Assembly: GCA_902478605.1 (NCBI GenBank)
Contig: CABSLQ010000024.1
Span: 1-41,726, forward strand
Direction: 5' to 3'
Origin: an uncultured Oscillospiraceae bacterium
GTDB taxonomy: Bacteria > Bacillota > Clostridia > Oscillospirales > Acutalibacteraceae
DNA: 41,726 nt
The notes beneath the pieces were generated by a model. The model had not been told where the DNA came from and ran no database searches. It worked only from the letters and a program-made list of their open reading frames with translations. A program made the position numbers and the translations under genes. This document shows, piece after piece, positions 23,691 through 32,532 of this stretch. Each line of letters begins with the position of its first letter. Position 1 is the first letter of the stretch.

Positions 23691-24656
23691 CGTACATCCA
23701 TGTTTTTGCAGAAAGTCCAGCACCTCTTCATAGGAAGGCAGGGCCGAAATGGCCCCCTTGCGCGTGGTGGTCAGGGCGCCGACGGCATTGGCAAACAGGA
23801 GCATCTCCCGCAGCCGTTCCGGGGGACGCGCGGCCAGAGGCGTCTGCCCCTGCAGCAATCCGTACAGGAAGCCGCCCGTAAAGGAATCCCCCGCCGCGGT
23901 GGTATCCACCGCCTGAACCGGGAAACCCGGCACCATGGTTATCGTCCCCTTCATCAAAAGGAAACAACCCCTGGCGCCCAGCGTCACAATGAGCGCCGTC
24001 ATGCCGTATGCCGCCTGCAGCTGCCGGGCGGCGCGTTCTCCGTCCGGTTCTCCCGTAAGAAAGAGCAGCTCTTCCTCCGACACCTTGACGATGTCGGCAA
24101 ACTGCATGGCATGCAGAATAACGCGCCGCGCCTCGTCTTCGCTTTCCCACAGGTTCAGGCGCAGATTGGGGTCGTAAACGGTGGTAACGCCCTTTTCCTT
24201 TGCGTGCGCGGCAAGGGAAAAACTCGTCTCACGGGAGGGGCCGCCCGTCAGCAGCACGCCGCTGTAATAAAAGCAACGGCTGCTCTCGATCAAGGTATAG
24301 TCGGCCTTTTCAGGCTCCAGCATGGTGTCCGCCCCCTGCCGGCGGTAAAAGCTGAAGGAGCGATCGCCGTCGGGCGCGAGGTGCACGAAGGCGAGCGTCG
24401 TCTGATAGAGGGGCGACAGACGCAGCCGCCAGGTGTCCACGCCGGTTTCCGCCAGGATCCGGCGCAGATCGCGGCCAAAAGCATCGTCGCCCACCTGACC
24501 GATAAAGGAAGCCCTGACCCCGAGCTTGGCCGCGGCGCAGGCCAGGTTAGCGGGGCCGCCACCCGGATTGCGTTCAAAGAGCGGGTTGCCCGCCGCCGAT
24601 TCGCCCACCGGCGTAAAATCCACCAGCAGCTCCCCCAGCGATACCAGATCCACCAT
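23688..24656 (-). CDS. PfkB-family carbohydrate kinase (probable fructokinase)
   Basis: A 322-residue ribokinase-fold sugar kinase. The ATG at 24656 follows GGGGGAT; the frame beyond it is not conserved. LGELLVDFTPVG starts the fold, and NPGGGPANLACAAAKLG is PfkB signature 1. DTTAAGDSFTGGFL is signature 2 with the catalytic Asp. It is the last gene of an operon with sucrose phosphorylase and a sugar ABC importer. Sucrose phosphorylase releases fructose, so fructose is the likely substrate; 2-keto-3-deoxygluconate or another sugar is possible from the fold alone. Confidence 0.87.
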   Translation of the reverse strand: MVDLVSLGELLVDFTPVGESAAGNPLFERNPGGGPANLACAAAKLGVRASFIGQVGDDAFGRDLRRILAETGVDTWRLRLSPLYQTTLAFVHLAPDGDRSFSFYRRQGADTMLEPEKADYTLIESSRCFYYSGVLLTGGPSRETSFSLAAHAKEKGVTTVYDPNLRLNLWESEDEARRVILHAMQFADIVKVSEEELLFLTGEPDGERAARQLQAAYGMTALIVTLGARGCFLLMKGTITMVPGFPVQAVDTTAAGDSFTGGFLYGLLQGQTPLAARPPERLREMLLFANAVGALTTTRKGAISALPSYEEVLDFLQKHGCT

Positions 24657-24721
24657 GTGCGATCCCCCATTCACAATTCCCACGCGTGTTTTTTTCAGTA
24701 TACCAGGTTGCCGCGGGAGAA

Positions 24722-25582
24722 TCAAGCTTTTACCGCCCCGGCGATGACGCCGCTGATGATCTGCCGCTGCAAAAACAGATATAGAATAATGACGGGCAGA
24801 ACGGTCAGCATCAGCCCCGCCATAATGGCGCCGTAGTTGGTCAGATAGGTGCCGTAAAAGGAATAGGTGGACAGGGGCAGGGTAAACAGCTCCTTTTTGG
24901 TCAGTACCAGCGAAGGAAGCAGGTAATCGTTCCAGATGGCCAGGACATTGAGCACAATGATGGTGGCGGTGGTGGGCTTAAGCAGCGGAAACACGACCCG
25001 AAAAAAGGTCTGCGTACGGCTGCAGCCGTCGAGGGTCGCCGCCTCTTCGAGCGAGAGGGGCACATTGCTGCGGATGAAGCCGTGGTAAATAAACACCGCC
25101 ATGCTGATGGAAAAGCCCACATGCATAAAAACCAGGGTCAGGCGGTGATCGAGTAGGCCGAGAAAATTGCCGTAAATGGAAATGAGCGGCGTCATGACGA
25201 CCTGAAAGGGCACGATCATGGCCGCAATCATCACGGCAAAGAAAATCCGGTTGATCCGCCAGTCCGCCCGCACAAAAAAGTAGGCGGTCATGGAGGTGAT
25301 GAGCACGATGAGCGCCACGCTGAGCAGCGTGATGAACAGGGAGTTGCCGAAGGCTTTGAGGAAATCCATCTTCTCAAAGGCGGAGGAAAAGTTTGTGAAA
25401 ATGGGGCCGCCCGGCTCCACCAGGGCCAGCGGCGCTTTCAATATGGTGCGGTTGCTTTTGAACGCGTTTATCACCACCATAAAAAAGGGAACCATATACA
25501 GCAGGAAAAGCAAAAACAGGATCACCGTTTTGACAATGCGCCAGATGCGGGCGCGGGTCCCGCCGATAATTTGCCGGGCCAT
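24722..25582 (-). CDS. Carbohydrate ABC transporter permease (MalG/MsmG type)
   Basis: One of two permeases of a CUT1 sugar importer, 286 residues with six membrane helices. The EAA loop contacting the ATPase is EEAATLDGCSRTQTFFRVVFPLLKP, with its EAA...G core intact. The ATG at 25582 overlaps the stop of the first permease by one base (TAATG); the frame upstream of it is not real. No ATPase gene is in the operon, so a shared MsmK/MsiK-type ATPase elsewhere in the genome must energise it. Confidence 0.93.
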   Translation of the reverse strand: MARQIIGGTRARIWRIVKTVILFLLFLLYMVPFFMVVINAFKSNRTILKAPLALVEPGGPIFTNFSSAFEKMDFLKAFGNSLFITLLSVALIVLITSMTAYFFVRADWRINRIFFAVMIAAMIVPFQVVMTPLISIYGNFLGLLDHRLTLVFMHVGFSISMAVFIYHGFIRSNVPLSLEEAATLDGCSRTQTFFRVVFPLLKPTTATIIVLNVLAIWNDYLLPSLVLTKKELFTLPLSTYSFYGTYLTNYGAIMAGLMLTVLPVIILYLFLQRQIISGVIAGAVKA

Positions 25583-26463
25583 TAGGCTTCCACCTCTTTT
25601 CGTTTGCCCAGATAGACCTGGGTGACACTGATGACGGCGACAACGACGAACAGCAGAAGTGCTTCGGCCTGTCCCACGCCGTATTCCTTGGAAACAAAGG
25701 TTTTCTGGTACACATGCATGGCGGAAAGGATGGTCGATCCGTACGGGCCGCCCGCCGTCAGCGAGAGGTTCACATCGTATACCATAAAGCACCGCTGAAT
25801 GGACAAGAAAAGACAGATGACAAAGGAGGGAACCATCAGGGGCAGGGTGACATACCGCATGGTCTGCCCGGCGGTGCAGCCGTCAATGCCCGCCGCCTCG
25901 ATCAAATCGTGCGGCACGCTGGTAAATCCGGCGACATAAATAATCATCATGTACCCGGAATACTGCCACACCGTCACCACCACCAGCGCCCAGAACGCTT
26001 TGGTGGGATCGCTGAGCCAGGATCCGGTGAGCGCCTCGATGCCGAGCAGCTCCCCCAAATTGGTCAGCGCATTGTTGAACACAAACTGCCAGATGAAGCC
26101 CAGCACAATGCCGCCGATAAGGTTGGGGGTAAAGAAAGCGGATCGCAGAAAGTTCTGCCCCTTCACACCGCTCGTGAGCAGATAGGCCAGAAAAAAGGCC
26201 ACCAGATTGATCAGCACCACCGAAGCGAGCACATACCCCAGCGTGAGCAGCAGCGATCTCCAGAAGGCGGTATCCCGAAAGGCGTCCGCGTAGTTCTGAA
26301 AGGCCACAAAGCCCGCACCGTTCGAGATGCCGTTCCAGTCGGTGAAGGTGAGAACCAGCCCATACACAAACGGCACAATCACCACGCAGGTGAACAGCAG
26401 CGCGGCCGGCCCGGCAAACAGCAAGAACAGCTTCAGGTTGCCCCATTTTGTCTTTTCCCTCAT
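25582..26463 (-). CDS. Carbohydrate ABC transporter permease (MalF/MsmF type)
   Basis: The partner permease of the sugar importer, 293 residues from the ATG at 26463 (AAAGGATG nine bases upstream; the ATG at 26475 is less likely because it abuts the site). Six membrane helices are visible, beginning LFLLFAGPAALLFTCVVIVPFVYG. The EAA loop reads IEAAGIDGCTAGQTMRYVTLPLM. A hairpin lies between this gene and the binding-protein gene, as is common where more binding protein than permease is made. Confidence 0.92.
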   Translation of the reverse strand: MREKTKWGNLKLFLLFAGPAALLFTCVVIVPFVYGLVLTFTDWNGISNGAGFVAFQNYADAFRDTAFWRSLLLTLGYVLASVVLINLVAFFLAYLLTSGVKGQNFLRSAFFTPNLIGGIVLGFIWQFVFNNALTNLGELLGIEALTGSWLSDPTKAFWALVVVTVWQYSGYMMIIYVAGFTSVPHDLIEAAGIDGCTAGQTMRYVTLPLMVPSFVICLFLSIQRCFMVYDVNLSLTAGGPYGSTILSAMHVYQKTFVSKEYGVGQAEALLLFVVVAVISVTQVYLGKRKEVEA

Positions 26464-26519
26464 TGCAATCCGCATCCTTTCCGGAGCATCGCCCTGTGCG
26501 CAGAAGCCCCCGCTATGTA

Positions 26520-26541
26520 GGCGCCGGGACATGCCGGCGCC
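26520..26541 (-). other. Intercistronic stem-loop after the binding-protein gene
   Basis: GGCGCCGG and CCGGCGCC pair perfectly around GACATG, eight bases after the binding-protein stop. There is no T tract, so it is more likely an mRNA-stabilising or partial-attenuation hairpin than a full terminator. Confidence 0.6.
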
Positions 26542-26548
26542 TGCGTTG

Positions 26549-27844
26549 TCAGGCTTTGCTCTTCCAATACTCCTGCACCTTGGCCGCCAGCTCTTCACGG
26601 CCGATTTTCCCCGCCAGGTATTCCTGCATGGCGGCGCCCACCTTGCTCCAGTGATCGGAGGGGAGGATGGCGTCTATGCCGGTATTCCCCGCATCGATAA
26701 AGGTCTTGATCGACCGGCCGATCGGGTCGGCGGGCTCCAGCGTGATGTTTTTGAACGCGGGCACCAGCTGCAGCGTTTCCACCATCGCCTTCTGCCCCGC
26801 TTCGTCATATACCAGCCAGTTCAGGAAATCCTTCGCCGCTTTCTGATCCGCCTCGCTGGTTTTGGTCTTGTCGATGAGAATCTGTTTAGACGCGGTGCCC
26901 AGCAGGTTGTTGTTCACAAAATCGTCGGCGTTGTTGCCGATCGGCAGCAGCATGAGCCCGAATTCCGCCTGATTGTCGTCGGTGATGAATTCCTTCATGT
27001 TGGGCCAGGCCCAGTTGCCGTTAAACCAGAAGGCCGCTTCGCCGTCCACAATATAGGACGGATCCACCTCATACTTGGCATCGAGGGGGGCCTTGCCGTT
27101 CTTGTTATAGCGCATCAGTAGGTCAAAGGTATCCATCAGCTCGTTAAAGCGCGCATCCGTCTTCAAATCGATTTCGCCCTTTTTGAGCCGCTCGATATAG
27201 GCGGCGTTCTCCTCCGGCTTTTCCGACTGGATGATATACTGATAGCCGAAATAATGCGCGCCCAGCGACCAGTCCTCCTTGGACAGCACGACGGGCGTCT
27301 CCATGCCCTTGGCCTTGAGCTCTTCAAACAGGCCCTTCAGCTTGTCCAGCGTGTTGTAGGCCGCCGGATCAAAGGTTTTCCCCAGCGTTTTCTCGATGGC
27401 CGTCTTGTTGTATATCAGGCCGCGGCCCTCCACGCCCATGGGAAAGCTGTATACCTTGCCGTCAATGCGGTATGCCTGTTCGCCCGCGTCGTCGACCCAT
27501 TTTTCCCCGGACAGATCCACCGCCTTTTCCCAGCCGATATCCACCACATCGGTGGTATCGAGCATGGACATGGTGGGCGGCGTGCCCGCATTATACAGCT
27601 GGGAAAACCGCTCGGACGGGGAGGTCCCCGCCGGCGCCACCAGGATCTCGATCTCCACACCGGTTTTTTCCTTATACAGCTTGGCAACCGCTTCCAGTCC
27701 CTCCTGGATTTCGCCCTTGGAATTGAGCAGGGTCAGCTTCCGGCCCGACCCCGAGCCGGTATCGCCGCCGTCCCCGCTGCAGCCGGTGAGCAGGACGCCG
27801 AGCGAGAGCGCGGCCAGTGTCATGGCCAGCAATCGTTTGCGCAT
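26549..27844 (-). CDS. Sugar ABC transporter substrate-binding lipoprotein
   Basis: A family 1 extracellular solute-binding protein of 431 residues. The signal peptide ends in the lipobox LLTGC (Cys22) and is followed by a Gly/Ser-rich linker. DTTDVVDIGWEKAVDLSG, YSFPMGVEGRGLIYNKTAIEK and FWFNGNWAWPNMKEF are typical of CUT1 binding proteins (MsmE-like). AAGGAGTG precedes the ATG, which lies 15 bases after the sucrose phosphorylase stop. Context points to sucrose or a related glucosyl-fructoside as ligand; this is inferred. Confidence 0.92.
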   Translation of the reverse strand: MRKRLLAMTLAALSLGVLLTGCSGDGGDTGSGSGRKLTLLNSKGEIQEGLEAVAKLYKEKTGVEIEILVAPAGTSPSERFSQLYNAGTPPTMSMLDTTDVVDIGWEKAVDLSGEKWVDDAGEQAYRIDGKVYSFPMGVEGRGLIYNKTAIEKTLGKTFDPAAYNTLDKLKGLFEELKAKGMETPVVLSKEDWSLGAHYFGYQYIIQSEKPEENAAYIERLKKGEIDLKTDARFNELMDTFDLLMRYNKNGKAPLDAKYEVDPSYIVDGEAAFWFNGNWAWPNMKEFITDDNQAEFGLMLLPIGNNADDFVNNNLLGTASKQILIDKTKTSEADQKAAKDFLNWLVYDEAGQKAMVETLQLVPAFKNITLEPADPIGRSIKTFIDAGNTGIDAILPSDHWSKVGAAMQEYLAGKIGREELAAKVQEYWKSKA

Positions 27845-27859
27845 GGTCGTTTCACTCCT

Positions 27860-29314
27860 TTAGCTTTCGTCAAACAGGACGGTATCGCCGTCCGTGATGG
27901 TAAATGTGTGGGCCGCCAAATCGGCGGTCAGCATCAATTGTTCTTCCCCACAGCGGCGGCAAATGCGCAAGGTAGTTGTATCCAGCATCTGCGCCGTCGT
28001 TTCGCCGAATCCGCCGCTCTCCCCGCCAAAGGCCGGATGCCGGTTGCGCAGCCGCATGAGCTCAAACAGGCGGCGCACCACCGGCCGCTGGGTCTCCCGC
28101 TCGATTTCGCCGAGGGTGTAGGCATGGCGGTTGATGTCACGCCCCTGTTTGGTCCGCTCCATGCGCTCGATGTCGTTGGCCCCCGCGAGCAGCCCCACGT
28201 AATACACCTGCGGCACGCCGGGTGCAAAAAACTGGATCGCCCGCGCGAGCAGATAGGCCCGGTCGTCACACCCCAGCGCCGCGTAATAGGTGCAGTTGAG
28301 CTGGTAGATGTCCAGATTGTTGTATGCGGCCGAATTGTAAATCTTTTTCACATTTGCCCCGTGGGTGAACAGGTGCTCCTTGGTCTGTTCGATTTCCTCC
28401 GGGGTCAGCAGATCGGCCACATCCACCACGCCGATGCCGTCATGGGTGTCGAGGGTGGTATACTGTTTGCGCGGGCAGACAGTCAGCCAGTGGACCAGCC
28501 GGTCTCCCCTGCCCGTATACAGGGCATGGAGCACCAGCATGGGCAGTGCGAAGTCATACACCCAATAGCCCCGCTCGGCGATTTTCTGCTGGATGGTATA
28601 GTGCTCATGGATTTCGGGTAAAATGTCCACGCCATACGGCCGGACCGTCTGCGCGATGTCGTCGAGCAGCTCCCAGATGTCCGGCTCGATAAAAAAGCAG
28701 CTGGTTCCCGGCCGCTTTATCGCATAGGCAAAGGCGTCCAGCCGGATGATGGAAGCGCCGCGGCGACACATGGAGGCAAGCGTTTCCCGGATAAAGCGCC
28801 GGGTGACGGGGCTGTCCACGTTGAGGTCGATCTGCTCCTCCGAAAAGGTGCACCAGATTTCCTCCGGTTCGCCGTGGGCAAAAGCGGCGGTGATGGAAGG
28901 GGCGCGCGGCTTGCGCTTGTAGATCGCCTCCACCTGCTCCGGTGTCGGCGCGCCGCCGGGCCAGAAGGTCTTATAGCGGATAAACATATCCTTCCACGGC
29001 GACTCGTCCCGGTTTTGCAGGAAATCCTGAAAATAGGCCGACTGCGCTGAGATGTGGTTGACCATGAAGTCAAACATCAACGCGTGGTTTTCCGCAATGG
29101 CGGACACCTCGTCAAAGGTGCCGAACGCCTCATCCACCCGGTCGTACCGTATGGGGGCAAATCCCCGGTCGGCAGACGAGGGGAAAAAGGGCAGGATATG
29201 CACCCCGCCGACCACCCCTTCCAGATAGGTGTCCAGCACCGTGCGCAGCTCTTTCAAATTGCTTCCCAGACTGTCGGCATAGGTGATGAGCATGATGGCA
29301 TTCCGGTTTTTCAA
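27860..29314 (-). CDS. gtfA: Sucrose phosphorylase (GH13 subfamily 18)
   Basis: A cytoplasmic enzyme that splits sucrose with phosphate into glucose-1-phosphate and fructose. The 484 residues closely follow streptococcal GtfA: MLITYADSLGSNLKEL, VGGVHILPFFPSSADRGFAP, IRLDAFAYAIK with nucleophile Asp193, ILPEIHEHYTIQ with acid/base Glu234, and TTLDTHDGIGVVDV with Asp292. YNNLDIYQLN and PQVYYVGLLAG also match. It starts at TTG, with AGGAGGGG eight bases upstream. It is the first gene of the operon. A related phosphorylase such as the sucrose-6-phosphate or glucosylglycerate type is less likely given the GtfA-like motifs. Confidence 0.92.
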   Translation of the reverse strand: MKNRNAIMLITYADSLGSNLKELRTVLDTYLEGVVGGVHILPFFPSSADRGFAPIRYDRVDEAFGTFDEVSAIAENHALMFDFMVNHISAQSAYFQDFLQNRDESPWKDMFIRYKTFWPGGAPTPEQVEAIYKRKPRAPSITAAFAHGEPEEIWCTFSEEQIDLNVDSPVTRRFIRETLASMCRRGASIIRLDAFAYAIKRPGTSCFFIEPDIWELLDDIAQTVRPYGVDILPEIHEHYTIQQKIAERGYWVYDFALPMLVLHALYTGRGDRLVHWLTVCPRKQYTTLDTHDGIGVVDVADLLTPEEIEQTKEHLFTHGANVKKIYNSAAYNNLDIYQLNCTYYAALGCDDRAYLLARAIQFFAPGVPQVYYVGLLAGANDIERMERTKQGRDINRHAYTLGEIERETQRPVVRRLFELMRLRNRHPAFGGESGGFGETTAQMLDTTTLRICRRCGEEQLMLTADLAAHTFTITDGDTVLFDES

Positions 29315-29375
29315 GCCGCCATCCCCTCCTGTTGTGTAATTTCTCTTCCGTTATAGGCTCTCCTGGGAGGAATAA

Positions 29376-29405
29376 ATTATGTAAAACCCGCGAATTTTTT
29401 TGCAA
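29376..29405 (-). promoter_or_regulatory. Promoter of the sucrose operon
   Basis: On the minus strand: -35 TTGCAA (29400-29405), 18-base spacer, -10 CATAAT (29376-29381), about 55 bases before the TTG start. It overlaps the divergent response-regulator promoter, so the two may interfere. Confidence 0.55.
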
Positions 29406-29409
29406 AATA

Positions 29410-29418
29410 TGCTATAGT
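29410..29418 (+). promoter_or_regulatory. Extended -10 promoter of the two-component operon
   Basis: TGC-TATAGT forms an extended -10 with no good -35, about 105 bases before the response-regulator ATG. It abuts the -35 of the sucrose promoter on the other strand. Confidence 0.5.
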
Positions 29419-29522
29419 GAAAGAGGAAATTCACATGGTGTTCACAGGCGTCTGTCATACTGAAAGCAACCGGAACATCGGCGGCTCCCGAAAGCGATGG
29501 CATCCGGAGGATGGAGGTTCTC

Positions 29523-30203
<681 letters not shown>

Positions 30204-30215
<12 letters not shown>

Positions 30216-30228
30216 CCGAAGGCGCCTC
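30204..30228 (+). other. Hairpin over the regulator stop codon
   Basis: GAGGCGCC and GGCGCCTC pair around nine bases that contain the TGA of the response regulator, in the gap before the kinase gene. There is no T tract. It may lower kinase expression relative to the regulator. Confidence 0.5.
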
Positions 30229-30250
30229 GTCAAACCGGGGGATTTGGCCC

Positions 30251-31747
30251 ATGAACAAAGGGAAACGTCAAGCGACGCGGGGACACTTCCCCGTCTTTCG
30301 CCGGCACTCGCTCGTCTGGAAGCTGTGCGGCGGCTTTCTGCTGTGTATCGCGGTGCTGCTGGCATTCAACTGGCTGCTGAACACCTTTGCGCTGGAATCG
30401 TACTACCGCAAGGAAAAAACCGATGCGCTCGCCCGTTCCTTTGACAAGGTGGACACGCTGTTTTCCGAAGGCTATGCGGAGAACTTTGAAAATATTTCCT
30501 ATACGCTGGAGGATCTCGGGGACAACGACGGCATCGCCACCACCATCTGGTTCGGCAGCCTGGTTGTGCGCTATCCGCCCAACAGCACCCAGACGGGCAC
30601 CCCCACCCCGCCCAGCGTCACCTATGCGCCGGGAACATATGCCGTCTCCATCGTCCGGGACGAACGGCTCAACACCGATTTCATCACCCTGACCGGGCAG
30701 CTGACAAGCGGCTTTCCCGTCCGGCTGCGCACCCCGATGGAAAGCATCAAGGAAAGCGTGGGCATCACCAACCAGTTTCTGCTGATTTCAGGCGCGGCCA
30801 CGCTGGTGGTGGCGCTGCTGCTGGTCTACTTCTTTGCGCGGCGCTTTATCCGGCCCATCCGGGAGCTGTCCCGCGTGGCGGGCAGCATGGCCCGTCTGGA
30901 TTTTTCCGACCGCTATAAGGGAAGCGGCCGGGACGAGCTGGCCGACCTGGGCACCAGCATCAATTCCATGTCCGCCTCGCTCGAGCACACCATCTCCGAC
31001 TTGAAATCCGCCAACCTGCAGCTACTGTACGACGTGGAAGCCAAAACGCGGCAGGACGAGGCGCGCCGTGCTTTTATCACCAATGTGTCCCATGAACTCA
31101 AAACCCCCATCGCCCTCATCGGCGCCTATGCAGAAGGGCTCAAGGAGGATATCGCCGACGGCGCCGCGAACCGCGATTATTACTGCGAGGTGATCGAGGA
31201 CGAGGCGCAGAAAATGTCCGAGCTCATCAAGCGGCTGACCATGCTGATGCAGCTGGAGGGCGGCGGGGAGCAGCTCACCATCGAGCGCTTCGATATCACC
31301 GAGCTGCTTGTCAATCTGCTGGAGAAGAACGGCATCCGCTTCGCGCAGAAAAAGGTCACCCCCATTCCGCCGGACAGCGGCCCCGTCTTTGTGTGGGCGG
31401 ACGCCTATCTGATGGAAAACGTGCTGACCAATTACCTGTCCAACGCCATCAACCACGTGGATGAAGGGGGCCGTATCGAGACGCGCGTTATCCCCAAGGA
31501 GGACGGCCGGGTGCGGGTAACCGTTTTCAACACGGGCAGCCATATCCCGGAGGAGGATCTTCCCCGCATCTGGGAGAGCTTTTATAAGGTGGACAAGGCG
31601 CGCACCCGCGCTTATGGCGGGACAGGCATCGGCCTGTCGGTGGTGGCGGCCATCATGAAAGCCCACGGCATGCCCTACGGCGTGTACAATTGCCAGAGCG
31701 CCCACGGCGAAGGCGTGGAGTTCTATATCGAGCTGGAAGCACGGTAA
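30251..31747 (+). CDS. Sensor histidine kinase
   Basis: A 498-residue membrane kinase. The first helix is at about 24-47, an extracellular sensor region spans about 48-172 with a Thr/Pro-rich stretch near 111-124, and the second helix is at about 176-196. HAMP (197-250) and HisKA with His281 in ITNVSHELKTP follow. The HATPase domain has the N-box ENVLTNYLSNAINHV, the G1-like region VFNTGSHI, and GGTGIGLSVV. It is paired with the upstream OmpR-type regulator. The sensor domain matches no family I know. A terminator follows directly. Confidence 0.94.
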   Translation: MNKGKRQATRGHFPVFRRHSLVWKLCGGFLLCIAVLLAFNWLLNTFALESYYRKEKTDALARSFDKVDTLFSEGYAENFENISYTLEDLGDNDGIATTIWFGSLVVRYPPNSTQTGTPTPPSVTYAPGTYAVSIVRDERLNTDFITLTGQLTSGFPVRLRTPMESIKESVGITNQFLLISGAATLVVALLLVYFFARRFIRPIRELSRVAGSMARLDFSDRYKGSGRDELADLGTSINSMSASLEHTISDLKSANLQLLYDVEAKTRQDEARRAFITNVSHELKTPIALIGAYAEGLKEDIADGAANRDYYCEVIEDEAQKMSELIKRLTMLMQLEGGGEQLTIERFDITELLVNLLEKNGIRFAQKKVTPIPPDSGPVFVWADAYLMENVLTNYLSNAINHVDEGGRIETRVIPKEDGRVRVTVFNTGSHIPEEDLPRIWESFYKVDKARTRAYGGTGIGLSVVAAIMKAHGMPYGVYNCQSAHGEGVEFYIELEAR

Positions 31748-31755
31748 ATTGCCGC

Positions 31756-31795
31756 AAAAAAAGCACGGCGGACATGCCGTCCGTCGTGCTTTTTC
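31756..31795 (+). terminator. Terminator of the two-component operon
   Basis: AAAAAGCACG and GCGGAC pair with GTCCGT and CGTGCTTTTT around ATGCC, with one G-T pair, a few bases after the kinase stop. Confidence 0.9.
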
Positions 31796-31830
31796 ATGCG
31801 GTTCTATCTCATGGTAAGGAAGGGAATGCT

Positions 31831-32415
31831 ATGCAATTGCAGCTTTACTGGCGGTGCAGGGAAATCCCCTATCCCGCGCAGGGTGATTTTACCTATCGGT
31901 GTTTCACGGGTTCCGATGCGGATATCGCCGCTTGGATCTCCCTGTGCAAGCACGGCCTGCTGCCGCCTGAGGCGGGGCGGGAGGCCTATGAGCAGCTTCT
32001 GCTGCGCTGGGAGGACTATCAGCTTGCGGATACCCTGTTCGTCGAACGGGACGGCAAGCCGGTGGCCACCGTGACCGCCATTGTCCATCCGGCAAAAAAG
32101 CAGGGATATGTGCACATGGTCGCCGCCCATCCCGCCTGCCGGGGCCGGGGCGTGGGCGCGCTGCTCAATCAGCTGGCCTGCGCCCGCTTTTGGGAAGCAG
32201 GCTGTGAAAGCGCCTGGCTTACCACCGACGATTTTCGTATCCCGGCGGTGAAAAGCTACCTATCGGCTGGCTTCCTTCCGGTGGACTGTGACATGGACAT
32301 GACCGACCGCTGGGAAAAGCTGCTGACCAAGCTGGGACGCTCCCATGTGGAGATGGTGGACGAAGAGGGACGCCCGGTCAAAATCCTGCTGCCGTCTGCC
32401 GCTGCATCCACATAA
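31831..32415 (+). CDS. GNAT-family N-acetyltransferase
   Basis: A 194-residue acetyl-CoA-dependent transferase. The acetyl-CoA loop is HPACRGRGVGALLNQL, after a strand VHMVAAHP, and the fold continues with AWLTTDDFRIPAVKSYLSAGF. The ATG at 31831 follows AAGGAAGGG; the upstream frame overlaps the preceding terminator. The N-terminal 60 residues are not typical and the substrate is unknown. Single gene with its own terminator. Confidence 0.85.
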   Translation: MQLQLYWRCREIPYPAQGDFTYRCFTGSDADIAAWISLCKHGLLPPEAGREAYEQLLLRWEDYQLADTLFVERDGKPVATVTAIVHPAKKQGYVHMVAAHPACRGRGVGALLNQLACARFWEAGCESAWLTTDDFRIPAVKSYLSAGFLPVDCDMDMTDRWEKLLTKLGRSHVEMVDEEGRPVKILLPSAAAST

Positions 32416-32479
32416 TGAGGAAATTCTCCCGCAAAACCCGCGGCTAATCCCGCTCCCGGGCGGTTTTGTCCTCTCCGCC

Positions 32480-32505
32480 AGCCCGCCGTACGGCGGGCTT
32501 TTTTC
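32480..32505 (+). terminator. Terminator of the GNAT gene
   Basis: AGCCCGCCG pairs with CGGCGGGCT across a two-base gap and is followed by TTTTTT on the plus strand. It sits between convergent genes and has no T tract for leftward transcripts. Confidence 0.88.
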
Positions 32506-32532
32506 ATGCTGCCGGGATAACCGCCGCGTGCA

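Noticed and set aside
29376..29480. Possible CcpA (cre) site near the sucrose promoter
   Set aside because: TGTAAAACCCGCGAA and TGAAAGCAACCGGAACA each match only one half of the cre consensus.
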